A program made the translations under genes and the position numbers. A stretch of DNA of 64,000 nucleotides from Scleromitrula shiraiana (Eukaryota; Ascomycota; Leotiomycetes; Helotiales; Sclerotiniaceae): contig JABELC010000003.1 in the NCBI GenBank assembly GCA_028455995.1, forward strand, positions 1,922,001 through 1,986,000, in the 5' to 3' direction. This document shows positions 10,396 to 22,585 of the stretch, one piece after another; position 1 is the first letter of the stretch, and each line of letters begins with the position of its first letter. The notes under the pieces were generated by a model. It was given only the letters and a program-made list of their open reading frames with translations. It had not been told where the DNA came from and searched no databases.

Positions 10396-11764
10396 GATTT
10401 CAATATAACTGAGAGATCGGTTGTCGCAAAGACAATAGTACAATGGCGACGATAGCAGCACCTTATTGAAGTTAATTCATCTTCCTCAAAATAAAAAGTA
10501 AGCTAGCTGCAAGAGAGTTAGAGCAATTGAGCTCGGGTAATAGAATCGCCGAAGCGGTAAGGAATATTTCTGCCATATTGCCTGAGGCTTTCAATTATAG
10601 ATCATCAGCTCTTCCTCCACCTGGACAATGGCGCTGTAGACGGTCGAGCAGCTGGGTGATTAGAACTAATCCTGTTAACAACCTTGGAATTACCGAAGTT
10701 GATTTTATCATTCATTCATTATCTCCTTTACACATGTATTCGGGCAATTTTACATGAACTTCTCTCAAAGAATAGTTCTATGGAGAGCTCCCACGATCTT
10801 GTGAAGTAGATATTTACTATCTCGCACAGCAAAAGGAACAATATCCCTCATACCTACCCCATTCTCTATGTCGACCCAATTTAGAAAAATTACCAAGAAT
10901 ATTTGGAGGGATATGAGTCCTAAGATCTGGAAAGTTCCAATGATTTATAACTCAGGGATAACTTCGGTGCCGTGTTTATAGTGCGCATGGCAAGACCTAA
11001 AGAAAAAGTTAAAAGCGCAAATGCACTTTCCCTTGTTCAACAACCAAATAAATGGTCTATACCTACCTAGATACTATCTAGTTGAATTCAACTTTTATTG
11101 AATAATCGGTGAGGTATTGAAACTTGGCGCGAACGGTATATTTTCAAGCTAGAAAGTCTAAAATGAGAGTTCCATTTGATAGAGACTGCGTAAACACAGT
11201 GCTTCACCGCACCTGAATTGATTAGAGCTCAAGCTACTATACTGTTCCAACTGTACCGGTGTTCCTAGTGTTCCTACCGGCCAACAAAAAGATGGCATTA
11301 GATGGGTATTAACCCGTATTTCATCCAATGCTTTTTTTCAAAGTTCGAGCCCGATCTAGGAAGACATTCTCCTCAAATTTTATCGCCGATTCCGACAAGA
11401 AACCGTATGTGCCACCCATCTGGATCTTTGATCTGTTATAAATATCAAAGCACCCCATCCCAGGTCCTAGGGTATACGACACTTTCTATAGATACATAAC
11501 CAGACACTGCTCCGCAAGAATCAAAGCAATTATCATTCAATTTTTATACGACCCACCAATTTTCAAAACTTTGTTCGGGGAATTTCATGCACGTCCCTTA
11601 GATATACAACATTATCAAGATTTCCAAGGTCCCACCTACCACTTTCCATAAGTATTTACATATTTTCTTCATCATATTTGTGGAACCGAGTCTTCTCTCC
11701 TTCAGCATCTTTCGACGACGACCTACCTTTTATAACTCGGCATTTACAATAAATACGTTCCATT
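10396..11764. other. Intergenic region between uS4m and the bZIP gene
   Basis: Contains the promoters of the two divergent genes. An open frame near 10527-10757 has no ATG start and no recognised motif. I see no RNA gene or repeat. Confidence 0.4.
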
Positions 11765-13319
11765 ATGAATAACGAAAGACGAAATGGTAGCGACAGCTCT
11801 GCAAGTCCTGTTGGTATCAAAGTAGAGACAGAAGAACCAAGAAAAAAGGGTAAGGAAACATCATCAGTCAATCACATATAATGATTGACTGACTGACTCG
11901 AACATTATATCTTGTTCTCCACAATCGATTTTGTATACAATGACTGACATGAACTCCATAGGTGCAAGAGGCGGTAAAAGATCTGTTCATAATCTGAGCA
12001 AGGCTCAATTGGCCCGTAAGAGGGCCAACGATCGAGAAGCTCAAAGAAACATAAGACAGAGGACCAAAGAACATATAGAGTCGCTAGAGAAGAAAGTCAA
12101 AGAGTTGACAGAGTTAAACGGTTCAAGAAGAGAAGATAGTGTTGACAGAATTATCAAACGGAATCAAGAGTTGCAAGCTGAAGTTGATAAATTGCAAGCC
12201 CAGCTATACAAACAAAATGGTCAACAGATCGCACCCGAACCTTTACAATCCCCTCCTGAAGAGGAAGAGTTGCTAATGCGAAGAGGTTCTCTGGATTGGA
12301 TCCCTCCAGTGCAACAGGATTCCAATATCTGGGACACAAATTTATCTGCTGTAGATCCATTGGTTGACGGTACTCTTGTATCTCCGACTCAACAATATAC
12401 AAATACTGCACAATCAACATATTCAATGGTATCAAGCCAACCTATGGAATTTTTGCAAGATTCAAACCAAGGTCAATTGCTCATGTGGGAGTCGAATAAC
12501 AACAACATTAGTAATCAATTTTCGGCGGAGGAGATGCAATTTCTGCGAGACTACCACCCAATTCATGAACCTTCTCGATTTTTTCAATTGTCTCCTGTTC
12601 CCGAAGAACGAGTTTATCAGTGGTCGACATGTTGGCAAAATCAACCTTCCACATACGCCTGGCAACTTTCAACTAAACTCAAACAGCCTACCTCTGTCCT
12701 TGATCACCTTATGTTCTCCATCATTCATGCTCAACGAAACCTCGCTCGAACATCCGACTGCGATGCTGAGAACGGCCTAGGTTCAGCTTTCCCTTCCGTC
12801 CACAATTTATTCAACCAACCTGGACCATCCGCACCCTCTGTTCTAGAAGAGACCATGGTCCGTTATTCAAACCTTCTCTCACAACGAGGGATCGCCGCCA
12901 CTGTTCCCGAACGTCTCGCATCCTTCATGTGCATGTATAAACTAATTCAATGGCAAATAAACCCCTCGAACAAAACATACTCAGCCTTGCACGAATGGCA
13001 AGCTCCGCGACCCTGCCAGGTAACCATTCCTCATCCAGCGTGGATGGATCTTCCGCCATGGGGAAAGTTCCGGGACCTCATCATTTCCAATCAGGAAAAG
13101 TACGACAATACGGAATTTCAAAACACTTATGCGAGAAATATGTGTGTCAATTGGCCTATGGACCCTATGAGTGCGTTGAAATTTGATAAGAGTGGTATGA
13201 GGATTAGTGAGGAAATGGAGAAGTGGGTGAGTGATTTGAAGAATATGAGTATGAAGAGGGAGTTCGCCATCAAGTATCCGGAATTTAAGGATGCTTGTCG
13301 ATTTGATGAGATTGAGTGA
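11765..13319 (+). CDS. bZIP transcription factor with C-terminal DUF3425 region
   Basis: Exon 1 (11765-11849) and exon 2 (11962-13319) join in phase 1 to 480 residues. The basic region lies around residues 45-65 (LARKRANDREAQRNIRQRTK) and has the bZIP N-x-x-A-x-x-x-x-R spacing in NDREAQRNIR. A leucine-zipper coiled coil follows (HIESLEKKVKELTEL, then NQELQAEVDKLQAQL). The middle is Gln/Asn/Ser-rich. The C-terminal half (about residue 240 onward) has the DUF3425 pattern common to Pezizomycotina bZIPs, with SVLDHLMFSIIHAQR, FMCMYKLIQWQINPS and RPCQVTIPHPAWMDLPPWGK. It probably acts as a nuclear dimeric regulator. Targets cannot be read from the sequence, although DUF3425 bZIPs often act in stress or secondary metabolism. 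The intron begins just before the basic region, after the first 28 codons. Confidence 0.92.
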
Positions 13320-14606
13320 GGGGTGGATTTCTCTCATTACGGCTACGTGGGCTAAAGTGTCCTCATTTTTCGATAAATTTCATGGGTTTCACTTGTTTTG
13401 CGGTTTATTTAATTTTCTAGGATTTGATTATATTCTATTTCTGTTTGGGGCGAACCAAATTTGCAGTGGCTCAATAGGGATGTCTGCTTATTATACTATG
13501 GAGTCTGGGAGGATTGTTCTATAACCGCAGGCTGGTATAAACAGACAATTCAAGAGAGGGTGGGAAGGATAAACGGAAGGAAATCAAGGATTAGGACCTT
13601 CATGGGTTAGGGCGTATGATGCAGATGGGAAGTTGTTGGAGACGCCTTATACCCAGTTTATGTCTTCCGTTTCTGTCTGTATATTTTTTGTAAATTGTTA
13701 GGTCTTTTGTTAGCTATACGTACAGTACTCTGTACAATCTTTTCTAAACAAAATTCCTTACTTCTATCGTGAATGATGTGTGGCTTCGAGGTGGTTTCAA
13801 GCTTTCTACCTACCGTGCGTCAATGACTCAATGTACATGGTACTCGGTTTGCGAAGCTACCACCACCGCCCTCACCGAAGATCTACAATCTAGTCTAGCA
13901 TGCTACCACATGCAGCTACACTCTTCACTAAACCAAATGAGGGAGTTATCTGCGGGTGTGGACCCGTCCCCTCCGATGCTCCGATGGCCCAGCTCCCAGA
14001 TCGCGAGCTGACATTCAGACTAACCATACCACTAGAAAAGCGCTATGCTCGAAGGGTCCAAAAAACCAACTACTTAGTAGTACGTAATTATCTACGGGTT
14101 GATTCCGTGCTTTTAATAGGCTGTCAAAAAAGACTTATTAAATCACCCGATGATTACCGTAGGTATATTCAGCACACTGATCCCTTACTCCACGTGGCAT
14201 TGTGTCACTCTATGGCTTTAATTGGGAAAGTTAAATTGGAGCTAAATAACTTAAATCAACTTTTGGGAATTAGCTGTGCGGGGCGGTATCGCCGATTCCG
14301 TATTTCTTTGCTTGGTGGCCGTAGGTCCGCTATCTACCAATGTACCGTATAATGTCCATAGAATGGGAACCTCCTAAGCCCAATTCAGAATAGTGTATCC
14401 GCTCTATTCTACTACTTGATTAGAAAGATTGATGAAATAAATAGATTTTTGAATTTTGAATAGCTTAGATATTACTATTTTGAGTATGGTTAACGACAAG
14501 AGAAGAGACAAACTACTCTTAATTGGGTTTAGATGGTTCTCATTCTGGTGAGATTATACGGTATCCAAACTACTTTACCAATATTCTTCATGTTAGATTG
14601 TACTTT

Positions 14607-14671
14607 TAATCGTCGGACTTCGCTTAACCTCCGCGACGGGCGCACGGAGGTTAAGCGAAGTCCGACGATTA
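14607..14671. mobile_element. Minute foldback element, perfect 27-base inverted repeat
   Basis: The left arm (14607-14633) starts TAATCGTCGGACTTCGCTTA and the right arm (14645-14671) is its exact reverse complement. An 11-base GC-rich loop (CGACGGGCGCA) separates them. It stands out from the AT-rich surroundings. The outer TA on each side fits the TA target duplication of Tc1/mariner/pogo elements, so this may be a pair of terminal repeats left after internal deletion. Confidence 0.75.
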
Positions 14672-16883
14672 CCACATATACTATCTGCTACATATATACG
14701 TACATATGCAATAGTTTCGGAATCAGGCGTTACCGGTATCCAATGGATGAAGATGTTACACGGCACAAAATAATAGTTTTATATAGTTTTATATCCCGTT
14801 CAGAGATAGAATAATTCTTTTCAGCTTGAAGTTCTAATTGTCTTTTCCACCAGGTTGAGTTCAAATTTTATCTTCCTTAATTTCAGTCCAGAATTTAGCA
14901 TATTGTCGAGACTGTATATAGTGCAATACTGGATCCTTTTTACGATGCGCCGTCTGTTAGTCCCGGCGGCAAATTTCAAACTTCGATTCATCTTAGTGGC
15001 TCAATCTTTTTCGAATATTTTCTTTTCTGTTAAACGTGCATGACTCGTGGCCTTTTTCTCTCGTGATTATACGTAAGTAAAGATAGGAAATAAACCCCGA
15101 ACGAACATCACCGTTGAGAGTGAACACTGTGCCGGTAAGTCCTAGAAGGGTTTTGGGTACGCAAGTGGGGAAGGGAATAAATTCCGAAGTTATGGATGGT
15201 AACTTCCTTCTATCATGTAGACATAGAATATTGTGCAAACGCAGAGAACAATTCTGATGTGATCATCCCAGTTAGCTGAAGGAACCGAATAAATAACTAA
15301 TAAGGTAACTAAATAAATATCATGTGTTAGGATAATCGGAGTAGGAAGTGAAGTTTAGATATATATTTCTTTAATTCATAGGTTAGATTCTAGATAGAAA
15401 ACCTTACATGCTTGACTTGAGGATAGGGAGGTAGTGGAAGTTATCGGTGAAATGGATTGATATTGCTAGCCCGAGGGATATCGGTGGTGATAGTCTATCA
15501 AAGTTCTCTTTCGAGTCATCAGTTGTCTGTTTGTTTACTCTCACTCAATCCAACCTACCAAATAAAGTATTGATAATCTTGTCCTTAGTATTGGAATCAA
15601 AGTATGAGTCCTTATCACTACCACCCGTGTATGTACCTCGAGGTTAGACATCTCAAGAGTGTTGTAGGCATTACTTTATCTTTGATTTAGATTTCTAGGA
15701 AATGTTTATGTTACTCTTTGCCCTAGTTACGCAGGCACATCTTTGAGCTCTTGGAGAACACTCAAAGACCTTCAACAATCAAAGTGTAAACCCCACAAGT
15801 TCATGACTACCTCGACGCCTAACCTCCTCGCCAAGTATAACCTCAAAACCCAATATCTCGATATGTAACAAAAACGTTACCATCACAGCCACTTCGGTAC
15901 ATGAATCTCTTCATGGACTACTTGTCCACTATATATAGTTTCTAATAAAAGCATTCTCGGGGAATTTAAAGTGTATTTTCAGAGGTGCAACAAACTCGAG
16001 ATCATGATTAACTAGGAGGAAGTCATGATTTATGATAATAATGGCTGAATAATGGTATATTTAACATGGCTTGAGTTTGGTATTATTACCGCTATAAATC
16101 TGTGCTTAATGTATGTATGTATGAGTAACAAAGATATATCAATCGGAGAGATGTGAAAAGGAGGGGATAGATGCATACCTCGAACCCAACTAAGAGCGTG
16201 GTAGTACATAGTAAAACAACATGAAAATATTCGAGATCCAGAAGAAGTATCGAATGAACACAACGAATATCAAGTACCATGCGGAATTTACGTCAAATAC
16301 CGACATTAGGGGAGACACAACAGCCGGTATAGAACTAGAAACAAGATCAAGAATACGCCAAACAACCAACTAGAAGTCAGCCAGACTAAAAGAGGCAATA
16401 CCAATACAATTATAGTTTACAAACTCTCGACCAAACGTATTCAACAAGAGATTTGATGACTGGAGCTAGCATACTACACTGTCAACAGTCCAAACATGCA
16501 CCAGACAATTAATCGCACATGCTGGTACTCTAGAAAACCACTCTGATGTACAAGGTATATACTTCCCAACTTTAAAGATAAAGAAAGCAAAAACAAGTAC
16601 CGTACAGCTTTCAGAGCGCAATCTATCTGCGTGTCCAAAAATACATCTGATGATGATCTACCAGTGATCATTTCAAGCCACTTCAAGCCAGCCAAAGTAT
16701 AAACAACCCAAACGATTTCCAATCATCCATTCCCCACCATTCTGTCCGCTGTCAAAGAAGCCCCGTAATCCGATAAGAACAGATATGAATGCATTATCTC
16801 CGAAATTTCCAAGTGTGATTGTACTTACAGTAGTTTGAAAATAAAGTTTCACTTGTACTGAAAGAAAGTTTGAAACGGTAAGG

Positions 16884-17012
16884 TACGGAGGTAAATGCCC
16901 TAACTTTTGTTTCACCGCTTTGATTATGCCACTAATGCAATCATTCTGCCTAGTCAAATCAATCCTTGACAGGAAGGGCGGTGAAACAAAAGTTAGGGCA
17001 TTTACCTCCGTA
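16884..17012. mobile_element. MITE-like element, 125 bases with 33-base terminal inverted repeats and TA duplication
   Basis: TA at 16884-16885 and TA at 17011-17012 flank an element whose ends are exact inverted repeats. The left end reads CGGAGGTAAATGCCCTAAC and continues to 16918. The right end, 16978-17010, is its perfect reverse complement. The 59-base interior has no open frame. Size, perfect terminal repeats and TA duplication match a miniature inverted-repeat element moved by a Tc1/mariner/pogo transposase supplied elsewhere. The absence of any mismatch suggests recent insertion. Confidence 0.88.
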
Positions 17013-19024
17013 AGTGGATATGGAGCATGGATGATAGAATGGAGGCGAGGCGATATCGTCATAGTATGCTGATGCCAAGGGTATATTTAATAGAATTTAA
17101 TTTAATAGACTTTGAATTGGTGATAGAAAGTAATTTATATTCGAAAAAATACCGGTAGAAAAAGAAGGGGTTGACGTTCCAGCTAGAGTATCTGTATATT
17201 AGATGACCTCATGGCTTTCGTCAACCGGTACGAGTTGACTTTTGACTGTGACTGTAACAGAAGATGTTCGAGAATGTAGAACTAAACATGTTGATTAACT
17301 AAAATGGAACTTGAACTAATACGAGAAGATATAACAAAAGTTATTATGCGGTAACTACAATGGGTATGTAAACGGTATATACAAGTAACCTCTCACATTT
17401 GCTGATATCATAAGCAATACTACGAGCGCCCTTGGAAACTTGATCATTAATATGATGTATTTTAAACTCAAATGACGACAATGCATTTACAGAAGCTCTC
17501 GGTCGAAAGTACATATCTTATCTGTTATCAGTGTTTGGGCTACTGCACTACTAGTAGCGATGAGCCGTGGCAACTTTGCGGTTTGAATGGTGGTGGCCAT
17601 ATTGTAATTATAGTACCAAGAGTCTAGCAACATAATATATCGGCCTACGGCCCGTTGCCGTTCTTATTCCCGTGATCCCGATTTTAGTCTAGGCTAAGTT
17701 TGAATCTTATGCCCCCTTTTCACGCGAAACTCGTTACATGGAGATGTTGATTAAGAAGGAATTCTGGGCTGGTTTAATCTTCAAATTATGTGCAGATGGT
17801 TGCACGCATTTCCAAACTGCAACAAATATAAGGGAAATAGCGTTCAAAAAAATACAATGAAGTGTAGGTGCATCGCCCATGACGAGAAGATGGATATCCT
17901 TTCAATCTGCAAATCCATTTGACTTTGAGGATTGCCTTGAATATCTTTGCTTTCAAAAAGATCGCAAATACGGGAGAGAGAATGAGCCTCACCATCCCTT
18001 CAGATGCAACAACGCCTAATCAACAATCTATATCATCGTGTCAGCACCCCTTTCCCCTACAGTCTTGGTCAGGAGAATTGGATTTTACTTGGTAATGCGG
18101 GGTATATCCATAGCGACCGGGTTGGTCAACCACACGGAGTAGATGGATGCAGGAATAACGGTTAATACCCGTCTTACATAGAGATTATTGCACAAAAATG
18201 GCTGGAGGTAGAAATGGAATGGGGGAAGTGATGCTGTAGATATTATTGAAAGGGTTGCAAATAGAACAACACCACTGGACATGACGTTTTTATCCAACGT
18301 GCGTTGTTTGTTATTTTGGGATTTGGTCAATCTGAAGTTCTGCGATGTTGGGGGATTGTTGAGATAATGGTATGATACACTCAATCACGATAGGATATAA
18401 AAGGACTTCACTGGTGCCTGAGGGGTATGTTATAATATAAATCGAGTCATTGTAAAATATATTAAAGATGGGCACTTTGGGGTACTGGTGAATATCGTGA
18501 TGCGATTGCCCTTGCCATCGTCAAGTGAATCTTAGTAGCTACTAGCTAACAGCAAGGAAAACGAGGATAGGGGGAAAGAAAAAACATTAGAATATTACGA
18601 CAATTCCCAATGACTCTTGAAACAACTGGTACACATATGATTGAAAGTTGACCGGGAAAAAAGGAAGTTAAGCGGTAGTTCATCATGTAACACTTGTTCG
18701 TGAATAGCCATTGTCTTGTAAAACCTAACTCTTCACCCACAACCCAGAATTTGTTCGAGTAGAATGCCAACCAGCATTATATATCTTCTCAACTATGACC
18801 CGAGCACATACTTTCGCTTCTAACATCTCATCTCCAATGAAAAAATTGCGCCATGCGATAAGATGGAAACCATGTATTGTACTTCCATTCCCGGGGTATC
18901 ATAATTCGTCCTAACGCCTGCCATTTCCCATTACCATATTTGAAAACGCGATATCTTATCAAGCTCCCCCCCCAAAGCATCTTCCCATTTCAAATCTTGT
19001 CGTTCAATTCGTCGCATTGTGCCA

Positions 19025-19492
19025 TCATTCTGTTTGCCCTCCAGTAGTAGATTCGGTCCATTCGAACTCTGCACATTCAGTCAGTACATTAGAAGGATAA
19101 TTAATACGCCTGGAGGACCCTACTCTGTCTGCACATGGGACATTGTCCTTTCGAAGAATCCTGCTTAATCCATTCTACTATGCAATGCTGTCGAAACATC
19201 CACGGATTAGTTTCTTTCCATCGCATCAACCCAATGGAATCAAGTCTGTACTCACCATATGGAAGTTGTGTCCACATTTTCCTGACACTGCGAGTGGGAA
19301 GTGAGTATTAGTTGAGGAAAGGGGAAGATATTAGAGTAAAGAGTTCCTACATAAGCCACAATCATCACCGGGGTATTTGCATGTAGGACACGTTCCGTCG
19401 AAGTGTACTTGACAAATACCACAGACATCGTCATCTGGAATATCCCATCTCCAAGTTGCAACGGCATTCCAGGTTCGAATTTTGACCTTCAT
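19025..19492 (-). CDS. APC11: Anaphase-promoting complex subunit 11, RING-H2 protein
   Basis: Catalytic RING subunit of the APC/C ubiquitin ligase, which recruits the E2 and drives destruction of cyclins and securin. It is hidden in four short exons (complement 19351-19492, 19256-19287, 19124-19187, 19025-19068) that join to 93 residues. The start reads MKVKIRTWNAVATWRWD, then DDVCGICQVHFDGTCPTCK and PGDDCGL. Exon 2 gives SGKCGHNFHM, exon 3 HCIVEWIKQDSSKGQCPMCR, exon 4 KFEWTE and a short tail. All Cys/His positions expected for the APC11 RING-H2 are present. Each junction restores the frame and has GT/AG ends. The 32-base second exon makes the gene easy to miss. It is divergent from the sulfurtransferase gene, with about 440 bases between starts. 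Confidence 0.96.
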
Positions 19493-19932
19493 TCTGTAAG
19501 TTCAAACGGAGAGAGATTTGTTTCGATGCGATGAAGTTGCGATATATTTGGTGGTTGGATGGGAAGTATTTATTTACAATTTTATATAGAAACCCGTCGC
19601 GAGTTTGTAAATAATATGGGACGTGGATAGAGGAGCTCTAAAAAGTGACGAATCAGAAGCTTCGATAAGGAACCTTGAAGTAACAAACAAAAGTAGAGCG
19701 TCAACTTGCTTCTCTTCAACCAAATCTTCCTCTTACCTTTCCCACCTTTGTTTTACAGATAATATTGAAGTTTTGAAGGTGGTCAAGATATCTGATTTCT
19801 TTGACAAATATATTCAAGGCCAATTATTTATAAAATCTAATTAGTTTTACTATTACTTCTGAAGCTCCAGGATTTATTATAACGCAATCCAACATATAGA
19901 TAACAAACCAACGCCCACCTCAACTTGCCATA

Positions 19933-21005
19933 ATGGCAGCTTCCCTACTCTTTCGACGAGCCTCTGCTCTACCACATCACCTCCCATCATCATCCGTCTC
20001 CAAAACCATCACAATGACAACCCACCGACCTTTCTCATCATACCTCGTTACCCCGAGCGAACTATCCGAAGCACTTAAGAAGAATCCCCCCTCCAAAATC
20101 TCCACATCACCCCGCACCGTCCCCCTCTGCTCAACCTGGTTTCTACCCACCTCCCCCCTCAACGGTCTCCAAACCTTCCGCGAAAAACGAATCCCCTCCT
20201 CTCGATTCTTCGATCTCGATAAAATATGCGACCGTCGTTCTCCCTACCCACACATGCTGCCCTCCGCGAAAGATTTCGCCTCGGCCATGAGCGCTCTCGG
20301 TATCCGAAGAGATGATACCGTCGTGGTATATGATTCCCATGAGCAGGGCTTATTCAGCGCGCCGAGAGTAGGATGGACATTGAAGGTTTTTGGACATAGT
20401 TCGGTGCATGTTTTGAATAATTTTAAGGTCTGGGTGGATGAGGGGTATCCGACCGAGAGTGGGGAGTTTTGGGATGTGGATACGTGCGTGTATCCGATTC
20501 CGCAGTTGGATGAGAGTCGAGTGGCAAGTTTTGAGGAGGTTAGTGAGATTATAAGGGATATGGGGAAGGAGGGGTCGGAGGGGGTGCAGATCTTGGATGC
20601 GAGAAGTCATGGGAGATGGACGGGGAAGGACCCTGAACCTAGGGAGGGCTTGACTTCTGGTCATATGAAGGGAAGTATTAGTTTACCTATGGGCGAGTTG
20701 TTGGATCCAACTACGAAAACATTGAAGAGTAAGGAGGACCTGAAGAAGGCTTTTGAGGAGAAGGGTGTTGATCCTACGAAATCCATTGTTAGTAGCTGTG
20801 GAACAGGAGTCACTGCTACGATTATCGATGCTGCCTTGGCTGAAGCATACGGAGAGCAAGGTGTAAGAAAAGTCTATGATGGAAGTTGGACGTATGATAT
20901 GACCCTCTCCCCATTTGCTATTTACGGCCAGTTTACTAACATACTATCAGAGAATTTGCTCAAAGAACTACATTGGCGGACGGATTGATTGTCAAAGAGG
21001 AATGA
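19933..21005 (+). CDS. TUM1: Thiosulfate/3-mercaptopyruvate sulfurtransferase, two rhodanese domains
   Basis: Transfers sulfur from mercaptopyruvate or thiosulfate to thiol acceptors. The yeast homologue Tum1 feeds tRNA thiolation and urmylation. Exon 1 (19933-20891) and exon 2 (20951-21005) join to 337 residues. An N-terminal rhodanese domain (~45-180) lacks a catalytic Cys. The second domain (~205-330) carries the active-site loop SSCGTGVTA with Cys near residue 289. The ~30-residue Arg/Ser-rich N-terminus resembles a mitochondrial presequence. A second ATG (MTTHRPFSS) could give a cytosolic form. Splicing of the 59-base intron (GTATGA, branch TACTAAC, CAG) produces the expected C-terminus GSWTEFAQRTTLADGLIVKE. 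If the intron is kept, the frame runs to 20988 and this end is lost. Confidence 0.92.
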
Positions 21006-21857
21006 TTTGTTGAATTTACATTTTTGAGCATTGCGAAATAAGGATAAGAATATACCCCTCTACTCAACGACATTGTACTTGTTTGGTATCTAGTATGGAA
21101 TGATGAGTTGCACATAGTTTACAGCGAGCGAAATGTTACTTGGTTGGTTTATCTGCTTCGGTTAAAGGGGGGAGAGGTTTGATGATAGCGAGCAACTTTA
21201 GAGGGATGCGTGCTTCATTGCGTTATGTTGGGTGTGGGGGAAGAGGTTGAGTGGCAAAATGGATGGTGCAATAACAGAAGTTTTCAATCCTCCAACTAGT
21301 GGACCACTCTGCTCATGCTGTTTCACAAGTCGCCTCGCAGTCTCTCTATCCACGGTCATCTATAACCATCATTGTCCATTCTCAAGTGATATAGCCGTTC
21401 TCTCCGTCGCAATCAACCTCCCGTATTAAGCAGGCCATAGGAAATATGAATGGGAATATAGATAAGAACAGTAAAAAGACTCATAGACCTCAATGATCAT
21501 CTAACCCGTAAACCAAGCACATAAAACAGAGGGGATTCTGGCAATGAACAACCAGCCATTACTGAAAGTTATGTTGTAAACCTGTGTATTTTTGCACTGT
21601 TTAATTTATTAAACTGACCAATGGACTGCCCACATATATATGCGCAAATCATATCATATACAACTCAAAATAGAACGAGCGAGCCACCAGCTGTTCAAGA
21701 AGTCCTCCATTCATATACACATGAGATCATTTCGTAAATCAATTCACACCCATTCTCTCACATTATCCTAATCACAATTCATGTCCGTTCTCATGAGGAG
21801 GTTCATGGCCGTGTTTTAATTTCCTTCCTTCCCCCTTCCCATCGTTATCATCATCAT
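21006..21857. other. 3' regions of two convergent genes
   Basis: Spacer between the sulfurtransferase and FKBP genes. I see no open frame or RNA gene that I can support. Confidence 0.5.
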
Positions 21858-22585
21858 CTATAACTCGTTGTGTTCCTGTCCATCACCGTCAGAATCTGCT
21901 AAAGCCGTCTTAACCGCCTCGGCTGCCTCAGAAATAGCGCTTTTCACACCTCCTGTTGCCTTATCTTCTGCTTTGTCTGCTACGGATGAAGCTCCTGACT
22001 TAACGTCCTCGGCAGCCTCAGGTTTCTTTTCAATGATTTTCTCGGGGGTTGGAACGCCATCGATTCCCATTAACTCGGTCTCGAAGACTAGAAATCAGGC
22101 AGCATAATTAGTATGATGGGATCAGAAGAGATTGGGGATGAAGCAACGGAAAGAGATTCTTACTCAATGTACTCTTGGCTGGGATTGGACCCATGGCTCT
22201 GTCACCGTATCCGAACTCGGGTGGAATGGTAAGGGTTCTCTTTTCACCGATGCACATATCGATTAAGTTGTCATCCCATCTATAACATCATATCAACGAT
22301 CGCACCCATGATCAAATAGTACCAATGGAAATGAATCAAAACATACCCTTTGATAACACTGCCCTTTCCAACAACGAAACTCAACGGGCTACCTCTGTTG
22401 TAACTAGCATCGAATTCTTTTCCAACTTTGCCATTTTCCTCGAGATTTCCCCTGTAGTGGACAGAGATCTTGTCACCCTTTTGAGTTTTGCGTTCACATT
22501 CGACGGCTTTGGTAATTTCTACTTTGACTTCAGCCGCGAGGACACTGCTGGTTAAAGCGAGGAGGGTGAGTGTTGAGAAACGCAT
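21858..22585 (-). CDS. FPR2: FKBP-type peptidyl-prolyl isomerase of the ER (FKBP2/FPR2)
   Basis: Catalyses proline cis-trans isomerisation during folding in the ER. Exons (complement) 22347-22585, 22164-22279 and 21858-22087 join to 194 residues. Residues 1-18 (MRFSTLTLLALTSSVLAA) are a clear signal peptide. The FKBP domain covers ~35-130, with GDKISVHYRGNLEENGK, GSPLSFVVGKGSVIKGWD, and across the junction IGEKRTLTIPPEFGYGDRA and STLIFETELMGI. The end is a ~60-residue Ala/Glu/Lys-rich tail closing with HNEL, an HDEL-like ER retrieval signal. Known FKBP2 proteins often have a shorter tail, so the Ala-rich linker is a fungal elaboration. The first intron lies inside the active-site region. Confidence 0.95.

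Larger units (their letters stand above)
13320..19024. other. 5.7-kb gene-poor tract
   Basis: Apart from the bZIP 3' region and two foldback elements (14607-14671 and 16884-17012), nothing is supported. Open frames at 13900-14352 (plus) and at 18085-18384 and 17786-17995 (minus) lack recognised motifs. The last two are hydrophobic and could be remnants of a membrane protein, but no splice model joins them convincingly. Confidence 0.4.

Noticed and set aside
13900..14352. 150-codon open frame on the plus strand
   Set aside because: No recognisable motif, no plausible partner exon, and it sits in a gene-poor tract.
17786..18384. Two hydrophobic minus-strand open frames as one membrane protein
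   Set aside because: No GT/AG pair joins them in frame into a recognisable family.
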